DNA of 64,000 bases from a virus, in IMG/VR virus record IMGVR_UViG_3300047499_000102, positions 1 through 64,000 of that record; one strand, written 5' to 3'. Below are positions 7,372-15,419 of the stretch, one piece after another. Position 1 is the first letter of the stretch. Each line of letters opens with the position of its first letter. The position numbers and the translations under genes are program-made. The notes under the pieces were generated by a model. The model was not told the origin of the DNA. It saw only the letters and a list, made by a program, of their open reading frames with translations, and did not search any database.

Positions 7372-7424
7372 CAGATCCTCACCCGCTGGCTGAGGCTCGT
7401 AGGCTGCAGGATGTCGACGCTCAC
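7371..7424 (-). CDS. Possible 17-residue leader peptide
   Basis: GTG at 7424 preceded by gaggagg, reading VSVDILQPTSLSQRVRI; the stop TGA shares its last base with the ATG of the next gene. Good RBS and coupling, but very short, so it could be a chance ORF or the misread start of the downstream gene. Confidence 0.25.
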   Translation of the reverse strand: MSVDILQPTSLSQRVRI

Positions 7425-7490
7425 GCTCTTGACCCTCCTCGGAACGCGCCCAGCCTGACCTGACCGGGCGCCACTGCAGAGAAGCACGAG

Positions 7491-7509
7491 CGCATGCGCT
7501 GCGCAAGCG
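7491..7509. promoter_or_regulatory. CGCATGCG site pair (second copy degenerate)
   Basis: CGCATGCG at 7491-7498 and CGCAAGCG at 7502-7509, 11 bp centre to centre, in the gap upstream of the minus-strand gene starting at 7371. Similar pairs occur at 18442, 22824 and, weaker, at 41688. Confidence 0.5.
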
Positions 7510-7911
7510 TCAGCCGGGTTGATGCGGCGTTTGCAACGCGTCGTCGAAGTCGTCGACGGGCAGATCGGGCTCGCTGTCCGGTGCCGCCGCGGGCTCGACG
7601 ATCTCGATGACGATGCGTGCTATCACGTCCTTGCCCATGCGTCGTCGGAACGACGCCTCAAGGATCTCGCGTGTGCGGCCGATGCCATCGCCTACGCTCG
7701 TCGCGTCGATTACGTGGCGTTCGCTGATGTGCTCGAGCATCGGCACGCACCCGTCCTTCGCCGCCGGCATGCTGCCAGGGAACGGCGACTCTGGGTGCGG
7801 CACGATGATCTGCGGCGGCGCGGGCTCGAAGATGGCGTCGACCCCGCGCCCGCGCTCGCGACGGATGACCGGATAGGGCGGGTACGGGGGACCGTTCTTG
7901 TCGTCGCTCAT
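7510..7911 (-). CDS. Unknown acidic protein
   Basis: 133 residues, start MSDDKNGPPYPPYPVIRRER in an ATGA overlap. The N-terminus is Pro-rich; the C-terminal half has a helix-strand pattern (GIGRTREILEASFRRRMGKD, ARIVIEIVEP) and an acidic tail. No family recognised. Confidence 0.55.
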   Translation of the reverse strand: MSDDKNGPPYPPYPVIRRERGRGVDAIFEPAPPQIIVPHPESPFPGSMPAAKDGCVPMLEHISERHVIDATSVGDGIGRTREILEASFRRRMGKDVIARIVIEIVEPAAAPDSEPDLPVDDFDDALQTPHQPG

Positions 7912-8498
7912 GTCGTCGCTCCCTTCAGTTCGAAGACCTCGATCAGCAGCAGCCCCTCCTCCTTCGGCGCCTGCTGCCATCGCGCCTCGCGCTGCAGGAG
8001 CTTCACGGTGTCGCCAGCCAGGATGCCAGCCTGCACCATGCGATCGACGGGGACCTTGCCACCGAGCACGTCGACCCCCATCTCGTCTGGCTGCTTCGAG
8101 GAGCAGCGCGTGACGCGCACGGCGCGCGGACGCGGCTCATCTTGGATGACCGCGAGCGGCCATCGCTCGAGTGCCTTGAGCAGGTCCGCATCGAGCCACT
8201 CGCGGAGTTCCTGCTTCGCCCAGATGTTGAGATTGACCAACTCGTTCATCGTGGCCACCCGCTTCTTCCGCACCGCCTTGCCCTTGTTCTTGCCACGGGT
8301 CGGGAAGACCTCTTGGACGAGCGCGATGCGCCATTCGAAGACCTTCTCGCCCCACTCGGGGCCGTAGCTGGCGAAGACATGCGCCATGCGCTGGCGCAGA
8401 TCGACTAACTCGCGCTCCCCCATCTTGACGGGGGCGCCGTTGATGACGTTGTCCACGATGGTGATGAGCGTTCGCAGGTCGTGACGCTGGAGGTTCAT
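7908..8498 (-). CDS. Unknown 196-residue protein
   Basis: Starts MNLQRHDLRTLITIVDNVIN. The N-terminal half looks helical, the C-terminal half contains a beta-rich part (VKLLQREARW ... GLLLIEVFELKG). Chained by ATGA overlap to the gene below. No family recognised. Confidence 0.55.
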   Translation of the reverse strand: MNLQRHDLRTLITIVDNVINGAPVKMGERELVDLRQRMAHVFASYGPEWGEKVFEWRIALVQEVFPTRGKNKGKAVRKKRVATMNELVNLNIWAKQELREWLDADLLKALERWPLAVIQDEPRPRAVRVTRCSSKQPDEMGVDVLGGKVPVDRMVQAGILAGDTVKLLQREARWQQAPKEEGLLLIEVFELKGATT

Positions 8499-8508
8499 TC
8501 GATCTGCC

Positions 8509-8865
8509 TCACGGAGATGCTGATGCAGATGCGCCGGTCGGAGCGTCGTCCTTCAGCGCCACGCGCGCGACCTTCTCGTAGACCTTCGGCCAGCTGGTCG
8601 CGAGCGAGCGCGTGGCCATGAACCAGCCGACGAAGACGTCGTGCTTGTCGCGGACCTTCTTCACGAGCGCCGACAACTCCCGCGTGGCGACTTCGTCTGG
8701 GAAGAGGGGCCCGTAGGCGGTGCCGTCCTTGCCGAGGGAGCGCTCGCGCACGCCGACGACAGCCACGACCACGAAGGCGTGGGCGTGTGGACTCACGTAT
8801 GCGGCCGCCACATGGTCGCACTTTGCGCACGCGCGGACCAGATCGGCGGTGAGCGCTTCGTTCAC
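8509..8865 (-). CDS. Unknown 118-residue protein
   Basis: GTG start overlapping the upstream stop. Body: ALTADLVRACAKCDHVAAAY, a Val-rich strand FVVVAVVGVRERSL, then VFVGWFMATRSLATSW. The single CAKC pair could bind metal. No family recognised. Confidence 0.55.
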   Translation of the reverse strand: MNEALTADLVRACAKCDHVAAAYVSPHAHAFVVVAVVGVRERSLGKDGTAYGPLFPDEVATRELSALVKKVRDKHDVFVGWFMATRSLATSWPKVYEKVARVALKDDAPTGASASASP

Positions 8866-9251
8866 GACGCGCGCCTCACATTGGCCGCGAGCCGCTTGGC
8901 GTTGCGCGCAATCTTCTCCGGGGCGGCTGCGAGGTCCGAGATGAGGTCGGGGGCCTCGACGACGAGCGGGTCGCGCTTCTCGGCCGCCTCGTGCGACGCG
9001 AGCTTCTCGAAGGTGCCCGAGTGCTCCTCGAGGACGCGCTCCTTGGACGCCTCGAAGCGCGCCTTGCGCTCCTCCTCGGCCTCCTTCGCGATGCGCGGAT
9101 CGCCGGGCGGGTACTTCGGCTTCAGCGACAGCACCGCCGGCGGCGGCTCCTTCGCCCATCGCGCGAGCACGTGCGGCGGGACGTCGATGGTCCCGCTGCT
9201 GCCTCCCGCGCGCCCTTTGAACTTCGTCCCGCCCACGCCATGCTTTGCCAT
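8862..9251 (-). CDS. Unknown protein with helical middle
   Basis: 129 residues, start MAKHGVGGTKFKGRAGGSSG with ggaag upstream. Gly/Pro-rich N-terminus, then a charged helical segment (RIAKEAEEERKARFEASKER) and a basic Ala-rich end. No family recognised. Confidence 0.5.
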   Translation of the reverse strand: MAKHGVGGTKFKGRAGGSSGTIDVPPHVLARWAKEPPPAVLSLKPKYPPGDPRIAKEAEEERKARFEASKERVLEEHSGTFEKLASHEAAEKRDPLVVEAPDLISDLAAAPEKIARNAKRLAANVRRAS

Positions 9252-9289
9252 ATCTTCCCACTTTCTGCCACGTGGTGGCGGAGTCGGTC

Positions 9290-9799
9290 CTATCGCTCGC
9301 CCTTGGGGATGGCGTGCTCGCGCTCGTAGTCGAGGACGTAGCCTTCGAGGTGTCGCACGGCCGGTGCGCTGGGCAACTCGGTGACGTCGTTTCCCGCTCG
9401 GCGTGACGCTTCCGCGCAGCTGTCGCAGAGCCTCACGTGGGTCATCTCCGCTGGCGTTGGCGTGGTCCTGCTGGCGCTCGGCGTGATGAGTATGGCGCTC
9501 GCCGAGTGTGTGGCCGGGTGCTGCTGCTGCTCGCGGCAGCCCTTCGCCTGGCACTGCGGCAGGTCGTCGATCATCGCCCGCAGCGTCTTGAAGCCGTAGG
9601 TCGTGCGCGCATGGATGGCCGCGATCTGCGCGGGGTCGAAGGTCACCACGACCTGCATGTCGAGCGGCACCTTGAGGTTGGCGAGCGCCATCGCGCGCCC
9701 ACCGGGCGGCGCGTCGTCGAGCGTGAGGTCCTGGGGCTCGGAGTGCTTCACGAGAGTTCCGTTGGCGTACAGCGAGACGGTGATGTCCTTGGCGTTCAT
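9290..9799 (-). CDS. Unknown protein with Cys-pair region
   Basis: 169 residues with a strong RBS (ggaaggag). The N-terminal half is beta-rich (DITVSLYANGTLVKHS); CQAKGC and a later LCDSC could form a zinc site; the middle (about residues 88-118) is Ser/Thr/Pro-rich and probably disordered. No family recognised. It opens a sub-block after a 19-bp gap. Confidence 0.55.
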   Translation of the reverse strand: MNAKDITVSLYANGTLVKHSEPQDLTLDDAPPGGRAMALANLKVPLDMQVVVTFDPAQIAAIHARTTYGFKTLRAMIDDLPQCQAKGCREQQQHPATHSASAILITPSASRTTPTPAEMTHVRLCDSCAEASRRAGNDVTELPSAPAVRHLEGYVLDYEREHAIPKGER

Positions 9800-9818
9800 G
9801 GTCTTCTCCTTCCAGCGT

Positions 9819-10085
9819 TCAGAGGTCCTGCGTCAATAGCTCGTCGAGGTTGTCGCGCGCTTCGTTCGCCTTCGCGGTGGCCGTCTCCTCGAGGCGCGTG
9901 GCGCGTTCGAGGTCGTTCTCGTGCCGCCCCTGGCCGCGCGTGCGGAAGCCGCGCAGCGTCTTGGCCTGCCTCTCGGCGTACGCCTCGGCGAGCAGCGCCT
10001 GCCGGTACTCGCCGAGCGCCTGCAGCACGTCGGCTGCGAAGTGCGGCACGTGCGGCCGCGTAAGGTTTCTCAGTCCCTGAGCCAT
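9819..10085 (-). CDS. Small helical protein
   Basis: 88 residues, start MAQGLRNLTRPHVPHF with gaaggagag upstream. Almost entirely helical (ADVLQALGEYRQALLAEAYA), acidic C-terminus. No family recognised; it lies just after the stop of a zinc-finger-like gene. Confidence 0.55.
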   Translation of the reverse strand: MAQGLRNLTRPHVPHFAADVLQALGEYRQALLAEAYAERQAKTLRGFRTRGQGRHENDLERATRLEETATAKANEARDNLDELLTQDL

Positions 10086-10087
10086 CG

Positions 10088-10483
10088 CTACTTCTCTCCT
10101 TCGGGCGCCGGTGGGCGCGGTGGTGGTTCGTGACCGTGCGGGAACAGGCTGCGCTCGTCGTCTGCATCGGCGAACGTCGTGCGGGCGCAGTTGGTGCACT
10201 TGCAGTCGGGCGCGTGCTTGCCCGTCGACGTCGCCGCCGCGGGACCCGCTTCCTTCGGCGCGGTCGCGATCCGGCATGCGCGGCAGAGGGCCTGGCGGTA
10301 CACGCGCCCAGCGATCACGCGCTCCTCGACCTGGCAGACCTTCCAGTCCGGGTAGGTCTTCTTCCGCTCCGCGCACCTCGAGCAGTCCGGCAGCGGCGCC
10401 TTCTGCCGCGCGTCCGGCGGCGCATCGAGGATGGCTTTGATCTCCGCGAGGGCCTTCGCGGCGTGGTCTCGGTCGTCGGGCAT
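10088..10483 (-). CDS. Cys-rich zinc-binding-like protein
   Basis: 131 residues, start MPDDRDHAAKALAEIKAI. Two candidate zinc sites: CSRCAERKK ... LCRACR (residues about 34-75) and DCKCTNC (about 93-99). The start overlaps the stop of the helicase-loader gene. A role as a replication accessory or nucleic-acid-binding protein is only suggested by position. Confidence 0.55.
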   Translation of the reverse strand: MPDDRDHAAKALAEIKAILDAPPDARQKAPLPDCSRCAERKKTYPDWKVCQVEERVIAGRVYRQALCRACRIATAPKEAGPAAATSTGKHAPDCKCTNCARTTFADADDERSLFPHGHEPPPRPPAPEGEK

Positions 10484-11226
10484 TACTTCCTCCACGACAC
10501 GACGGTGACCTTGCCGCGCTCGGTGAGCCGACGCGCGAGACCGCCGTTGTACCTGTCGACCATCTCCTGATGGCTCAGGTACGTGGTGACCCACGTCGGC
10601 CGGTCGTGCTGGTGCCGCTCGAAGAGCACGTCCACGATGGGGTTGGAATCGCGCGCGGTCTCTTGCCCGACGTCGTCGAGCACCAGGAGAGCCACGTTGG
10701 CGAGCCTGTCGATCTCGGGCGCCTCGCCGCGCCCGAGCGCGTGCTGGATGGCCGCCTTGCCCAGCGTGATCGCGTCGACGAAGCTGGCGCGCAGTCCCTC
10801 GTGCTGGTCGAACGACCGACGCAGGAGCGCGCAGGCAAGCGACGTCTTGCCGCTCTGGGTCGGGCCCGTGAAGATCACGTTCCGCGTGTGAAGCGTGCCG
10901 AGTTGCGCGCCCATGTGCGCCACGTGATCGGCGCCGACGCGCTCCGCGAGCAGCGGCTCCTCAAGGTCCGCCCAGCGGTAGTGCTCCGGGATGGTCAGGT
11001 AGCGGCGCGCGAGTCGCTCGCGCTTGTCGAGCGCGATGCAGTCCACGCAGGCGTGCGCGTAGTAGGTGCGCCGGCCGCCGAAGACCACCGTCCCGCCGGA
11101 GATCACGCGCTGCGACGGCAGCGGTGCGCACGGCTTGCCACACGTGCACGGCGGCACGAACGGCTTCATCGGGTCGATCTTCTTCGAGGGCTCGACGTCG
11201 ATGTGCACCTTGCGCGGATCGCTCAC
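10483..11226 (-). CDS. DnaC/IstB-like helicase-loader ATPase
   Basis: 247 residues, GTG in a GTGA overlap. Walker A is GPTQSGKTS (121-129), Walker B ALLVLDDVG (179-187), and GGLARRLTE (228-236) matches the sensor-2/arginine region of DnaC-type AAA+ ATPases. An N-terminal set of cysteines (27, 29, 33, 60, 63) may bind zinc, as in several phage loaders. DnaC-like proteins load the replicative helicase; no helicase of the DnaB type is in this window, so the partner is encoded elsewhere or by the host. Confidence 0.8.
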   Translation of the reverse strand: MSDPRKVHIDVEPSKKIDPMKPFVPPCTCGKPCAPLPSQRVISGGTVVFGGRRTYYAHACVDCIALDKRERLARRYLTIPEHYRWADLEEPLLAERVGADHVAHMGAQLGTLHTRNVIFTGPTQSGKTSLACALLRRSFDQHEGLRASFVDAITLGKAAIQHALGRGEAPEIDRLANVALLVLDDVGQETARDSNPIVDVLFERHQHDRPTWVTTYLSHQEMVDRYNGGLARRLTERGKVTVVSWRK

Positions 11227-12380
11227 GTGCCCTCCGCCGGGTCCATGCCCTCGCCGCCCTGCTTGATCTTTCCTGGCCCGCCTCGCTGCAGGCCCTTGGT
11301 GTGCTGGAAGCCGTTGTCGCACCAGCGCGCGAAGCCCCACACGCTGATCTCAGCACCGACGGACATGCAGCTGCTCGCGTACGCCGTGGCCTTCTGTTTC
11401 GTCCACTCCAGCAGGGCCCGAGGGTCCTTCTTCGGCCCATGGGCGACGATGGCCCCGGTCAGCTTCCGCTGCTCACCGGGCGCCATGGGGCTGAGGGTGC
11501 CAGCGGTCACGACGCACACGGCATCACGCCACACGCCGACCGTGTAGCCCATGCAGCCGTCCTCCACGGCGCTACGTGGATAGGAGCGCATCGGCACGAC
11601 CTGGCCCCCCTGCCACTCCATGCCGATCACAACGTCCGCCCACTCCGTGCCCTCGCGCCATCCCCACTGGGCGCAGCGGAGAATGCTCACCCGGACGCAG
11701 CCGCGAAAGCGAGCCATCTTCAGGACGGAACGGCCGCGGGGTGTCAGGTTGTCCAACTCGATGACCAACGTCTCGCCGTCCTTGCGAGCGACCAGATCGA
11801 CACGACCGTTGCGACCGTCCTCGAACGCGTCGGACACCGCCACCTCGCGCTCAACGAGCCAGCCAAGGTCTCGAAGTGCTTCCTCGTAGCGGTCCTTTAG
11901 GCTCGCTGCGTTACCGTGCTGACCACGGAGACTTTTGGCGATGCAGCGCAGATCGCGCCGGGCGACTTCGCTGATGCCGACCGACTCTGTCCGCGCGGAC
12001 ACGGACGGAACATGCGGCTCGGGGGGGTTGGTATTCTCGATCTCGATCTCTGTTTCAAGATCGACAGACACACCTTCCCCTTTCCCCGTCCGTCCTCTGT
12101 CCGTCATGTCCACCACAGTCCGCGCATGTCCGTCGTGTCCGTCGTGTCCGTCGTGTCCGCTCGGACGCGGCGGATCGCTGCCGCCGCGCTCGCGTCTCTT
12201 TCGATCGCGATCGCGCACCCGCCGTGCCTCGTCGCCCTGGTCGTCCGCCAGCTGCTCCAGGAGGCCCTCTGCGATGGCTCGCACGTTGTCCTCCGTTGAG
12301 AGCCTGGCGATGAGCCTGAGCCCCGTACGGGCGGCCTCAATGCGCGCGCGGCTCATGCCGTCGTCCTCGACCTGGCCCAT
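11223..12380 (-). CDS. Putative replication protein with nuclease-like core
   Basis: 385 residues, start MGQVEDDGMSRARIEAARTG preceded by gaggca. The order is an N-terminal helical part, an Arg/Asp-rich linker with GHDGHDGHDGHA encoded by 9-bp DNA repeats (about 12119-12165), and a core in which LGWLVEREVAV, GRVDLVARKDG and LVIELDN fit the beta strands of a restriction-endonuclease-like fold (V-D ... E-L-D). The Lys of PD-(D/E)XK is replaced by Asp, as in some variants. It sits between the loader gene and the dyad-rich gap, the usual place of an initiator. Function is inferred. Confidence 0.5.
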   Translation of the reverse strand: MGQVEDDGMSRARIEAARTGLRLIARLSTEDNVRAIAEGLLEQLADDQGDEARRVRDRDRKRRERGGSDPPRPSGHDGHDGHDGHARTVVDMTDRGRTGKGEGVSVDLETEIEIENTNPPEPHVPSVSARTESVGISEVARRDLRCIAKSLRGQHGNAASLKDRYEEALRDLGWLVEREVAVSDAFEDGRNGRVDLVARKDGETLVIELDNLTPRGRSVLKMARFRGCVRVSILRCAQWGWREGTEWADVVIGMEWQGGQVVPMRSYPRSAVEDGCMGYTVGVWRDAVCVVTAGTLSPMAPGEQRKLTGAIVAHGPKKDPRALLEWTKQKATAYASSCMSVGAEISVWGFARWCDNGFQHTKGLQRGGPGKIKQGGEGMDPAEGT

Positions 12381-12727
12381 GCTTGGTTGCCTCTCATGCC
12401 CGTCGCCTCCATTCGCGAAGCGCGCGCGAGCCCACGACGCCCCTGCCAGCGGCGCGATACGGTCTGGAAAGTTGACGGGTCTCCCCGTCTCCGAACCGCA
12501 CCGCTGGCAGGAACGTCGACGACCGCGGCGCTTTCCAGTCGCCGTGTGAGAACCACCGTTACCCGATCCTGCCTCAGCCGGTCAAAGAAATTGTGTCGAA
12601 ACGCGACACGCTTGTGGCGGATTGCCACGCGACGCGGCGAACGCCATCGATCTTTCGATGGCTTGCAAGCGAGCGGAAGGATTCGCGCATCGCGCGAAAC
12701 CGTGACGCCCGTCCAGAGTCTGTGCGT
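12381..12727. other. Dyad-rich intergenic region, candidate replication origin
   Basis: 347 bp without a convincing gene. It contains eight inverted repeats, all with perfect arms: 12442-12452/12501-12511 (11 bp), 12464-12471/12531-12538 (8 bp), 12474-12479/12484-12489, 12593-12598/12604-12609, 12614-12618/12624-12628, 12643-12650/12655-12662 (8 bp), the 10-bp palindrome 12661-12670, and 12682-12688/12692-12698. It lies between two replication-type genes. Origin, operator array or both are possible. Confidence 0.55.
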
Positions 12728-14650
12728 TCACAGGGCAGCGGCGTCGATGCGCGCCCGCGCGCGCTTCTCGCGCTGGGCGAGGTACGCCTCGGCGAGCTTC
12801 TTCACGTGGTGGCCGCCGCCGGTGAGCTTCTCGGTCAACTCGCGCTCCGGGTCGCGGATGCCCTCCGCCTGCCCGGTCTTCAGCCCAAGCAGGTCCATCA
12901 GGTGCGGATCGCTGCCGTCCTCGCTCACGAGGTAGTAGGCGAACACCGGATCGGTCTGGCCGTCGCGATGGGGGCGGCCGCTACACTGCTCGTGCACGCC
13001 GGGCGACGGATCGAGTTCCCCGTAGACGATGGTGCGACAGCACTTCTGCAGGCCATCGACGCCGGCGCCGCTGCGCAGACTCATAACGAGGACCTTGGAG
13101 TCGCCCTCGATGAAGGCCGCGCGCGCTTCTTCCTTCTGCTTGGCGCTCTCGCGCCCCGTGTGCAGCACTGGCTTCAGATCGGCCAGCCCCTCGCGACCGC
13201 CGCCGAGGAGCTTCATCCATTCGCCGTACACGGCATGATGCCAGCCGAAGAGCAGGATCTTGTTCTCGCCGCCCTCGATGAGCAGTCGCACGAACTCGGC
13301 GACGTAGGGCGCTTTGCTGAGCCCAGTCGCCTCCCGCAGCCGCCAGTCGAGTTCCGTCGCGGCCTTCATGCTCGCCCCGCGCACCTTCTGCTCGGCGGTG
13401 ACTGGACCCATCTCAGCGATCTCGGTACCTGCCGGCGCGACCTTGTCCTTGCCGAGTAGAAAGCGCGCTAGCTCCGCGCAGCGGTCCTCCACCGCCTCGA
13501 GGACCGAGGCGTCGCTCTCCACCTTGTGAAGGACGTTCGTCAGCGGTGGCAACTCGCGCCCGATGTCGGCGCGGGTGCGGCGCAACATCATGCCCTCGCC
13601 GCGCACGTACACGCCGAAGGCCTTCGGATCCTTGATCTCGGCCTGGTCGCGATGCGCGCCGTCGCACCACTCGGTGGTGAACTCGTCGACGGTGCCGAGC
13701 GCGCCGGGACGGATACACTCCATCACCGTGAAGAACTCCGAGCCCCAGTTGTAGATCGGGGTGGCGCTGCAGCCGAGCCGGTACTTGACGGCATCGGCGA
13801 TGAGCTTCGCGGCCGCATACTTCTGCGTCCGCTGCTTGTTGCCATCCTTGTCTCGCCCCCACTCGCGCCGTAGTTCCTGCGCCTCGTCGAAGACGCAGCT
13901 GGCGAGCAGCCCTTCCTGCGCCATCTCCGCGAAGGTCTCGGCCCACCCCACGATCTTGGAGTAGCTCGTGACGATGACATCCGGCATCGGGAAGGGGCCG
14001 CGGCCGACCTCCTTCGGTCGGCACCCGCACTTGCGGCAGCGCGACGGCCGCAGGCGCTCGGCCTCGGTGAAGTCGTGCCGCCTGCAGCCCTTGGTCAGAT
14101 CGTAGGGCTTGGTCCCCTGGATGACCGCGACGCGCAGCGCCGGGGCGAACTTCGAGATCTCGCGACGCCACTGCTGGGGCAATGCCGTGGGCGCGATGAC
14201 CAGCGCGGGCAGACTGCGCTCGTCGCAGAAGGAGCAGATCGCCGTACAAGTCTTGCCTGTACCGAGGTCGTCAGCGAGAAGCAGGCCGCCGCTGGCCATG
14301 TAGAGCGCTGCCGCCTCGGTCTGGTAGTGGCGCGCCGGGACGGCCAGCTCCACGGGCAGCTTTGGGATCTTGCCCGAGAGCATCTTGGCAACCAGCGACT
14401 GCTGCTCGCGGTGCTCGTCTGCGCGCTGCTCGAGGTAGGCGCGCGCAGCGGCGTCGGTCGTCATCTCGTAGCGCTCAAGGAACCATTGCAGGTCGCGCGC
14501 GTTCTCGGGCGTGTCGCTGAGGACGTACTCATCGCGCGGCCCCGCGCCGAGCTTCGGGAAGACTCTCTTCAGCTTGATGGCCTGATGGGCTGGGAGCGTG
14601 ATGATCCAGACCGTGCCAGGCTCGCCCTTCGTCACTCGACCGAGCTTCAT
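12728..14650 (-). CDS. SNF2-family DNA helicase/translocase
   Basis: 640 residues. Walker A DDLGTGKT (127-134), motif II DEAQ (255-258), motif III GCSATPIYNW and motif VI QCSGRPHRDGQ identify a superfamily-2 SNF2-type ATPase, common in phages as recombination or replication helicases. An insertion after motif Ia carries CRRH and CRKCGC (189-210), a likely zinc knuckle. Start MKLGRVTKG lies 2 bp after the upstream stop. It is the first large gene downstream of the nuclease gene and just upstream of the dyad-rich gap. Confidence 0.85.
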   Translation of the reverse strand: MKLGRVTKGEPGTVWIITLPAHQAIKLKRVFPKLGAGPRDEYVLSDTPENARDLQWFLERYEMTTDAAARAYLEQRADEHREQQSLVAKMLSGKIPKLPVELAVPARHYQTEAAALYMASGGLLLADDLGTGKTCTAICSFCDERSLPALVIAPTALPQQWRREISKFAPALRVAVIQGTKPYDLTKGCRRHDFTEAERLRPSRCRKCGCRPKEVGRGPFPMPDVIVTSYSKIVGWAETFAEMAQEGLLASCVFDEAQELRREWGRDKDGNKQRTQKYAAAKLIADAVKYRLGCSATPIYNWGSEFFTVMECIRPGALGTVDEFTTEWCDGAHRDQAEIKDPKAFGVYVRGEGMMLRRTRADIGRELPPLTNVLHKVESDASVLEAVEDRCAELARFLLGKDKVAPAGTEIAEMGPVTAEQKVRGASMKAATELDWRLREATGLSKAPYVAEFVRLLIEGGENKILLFGWHHAVYGEWMKLLGGGREGLADLKPVLHTGRESAKQKEEARAAFIEGDSKVLVMSLRSGAGVDGLQKCCRTIVYGELDPSPGVHEQCSGRPHRDGQTDPVFAYYLVSEDGSDPHLMDLLGLKTGQAEGIRDPERELTEKLTGGGHHVKKLAEAYLAQREKRARARIDAAAL

Positions 14651-14652
14651 CG

Positions 14653-15012
14653 TCAGATGAGTCCTCCCGGGAGGCGCACGACGCGCACCCGCTTGCCGTA
14701 CCACTCCACGCCGTCCAACTCTACATAGCTCGCGCGGGTCGTCGCGAGAAGAAGAACGCGCACGCGCGGGCTCTTGGCGTAGCGCCACAACTGCGCCGCG
14801 ATCTTGCTCACCGTGCCGCGCATCTTGATCTCGATGCCGACGTCGCCCACGAGGAAGTCGATGCGCTCCCGGGGGCCGAGCTTCACCTCGTGCTCGGCCT
14901 CGATGCCGTTGCTGGCGAGCACACGCGCGATCGCATCGTGGAGCGGACCTTCCTGCGAGACGTGGTAACGGACCGAGGTGAGCGCGGCGACGACGTCGTC
15001 CTCGAAGCTCAC
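14653..15012 (-). CDS. PD-(D/E)XK nuclease, VRR-NUC/resolvase-like
   Basis: 119 residues, GTG in a GTGA overlap. Pattern: helix LHDAIARVLASNG, E-x-E-V-K-L, RIDFLV (Asp), GIEIKMRG (E-x-K) and AAQLWRYAKS (Gln helix). This is the core of a small restriction-endonuclease-like nuclease, as in phage VRR-NUC or Holliday-junction resolvase proteins. Next to the SNF2 helicase it may act in branch processing. Confidence 0.7.
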   Translation of the reverse strand: MSFEDDVVAALTSVRYHVSQEGPLHDAIARVLASNGIEAEHEVKLGPRERIDFLVGDVGIEIKMRGTVSKIAAQLWRYAKSPRVRVLLLATTRASYVELDGVEWYGKRVRVVRLPGGLI

Positions 15013-15419
15013 GGCTTCACCGGCGGCCACCCGTCGCGCACGACATCGAGCCACGCATCGACGAAGGCAGGGTCGTGCTCGGGTCGCATCTCCTGCAGCA
15101 GGCGCGTGGGCATCCCGTTGGCGCCGGTCATGCGCAGGATCTCGCGCTCGGGCACGTTGGCCGCGTAGCCGCGAGCGCACGCCAGTTGCTCAGAGTGGGC
15201 GAAGATGCGGCAGATGAGCGGTCGCACCTCGTAGACCGAGCAGCGTCCGCCCTGGTAGAGCGGGCACACGTCCTCGGGACCCGCCAGGGGCACGATGCCG
15301 CGCGCCTTCATGTGGGCCGCGATCCGGTTGTACTCCGTCTCGGTCACGGGGATGACGCCGCAGCACGCACCGCAGCCGTCATCGCATCGCACCGACGGCA
15401 GCACCTTGAGCTTCCTCAT
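15009..15419 (-). CDS. YkgJ-family Cys cluster protein
   Basis: 136 residues. CDDGCGACC near the N-terminus and CPLYQGGRCSVYEVRPLIC match the zinc/iron-chelating YkgJ family (C-x2-CC ... C-x-Y-x2-RP-x2-C). The biochemical role of this family is poorly defined. The start at 15419 overlaps the upstream gene by 41 bp; a GTG at 15404 is an alternative. Unusual in a phage replication operon. Confidence 0.75.
   Translation of the reverse strand: MRKLKVLPSVRCDDGCGACCGVIPVTETEYNRIAAHMKARGIVPLAGPEDVCPLYQGGRCSVYEVRPLICRIFAHSEQLACARGYAANVPEREILRMTGANGMPTRLLQEMRPEHDPAFVDAWLDVVRDGWPPVKP

Noticed and set aside
12353-12628. 91-codon minus-strand frame in the dyad-rich gap
   Set aside because: Arg-rich without domain features and it runs across the inverted repeats and into the next gene; the gap is better read as non-coding.
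14653-15180. Longer start for the PD-(D/E)XK nuclease
   Set aside because: The extra N-terminal residues are Arg-rich and overlap the YkgJ-type gene; the GTG at 15012 keeps the standard 4-bp overlap.
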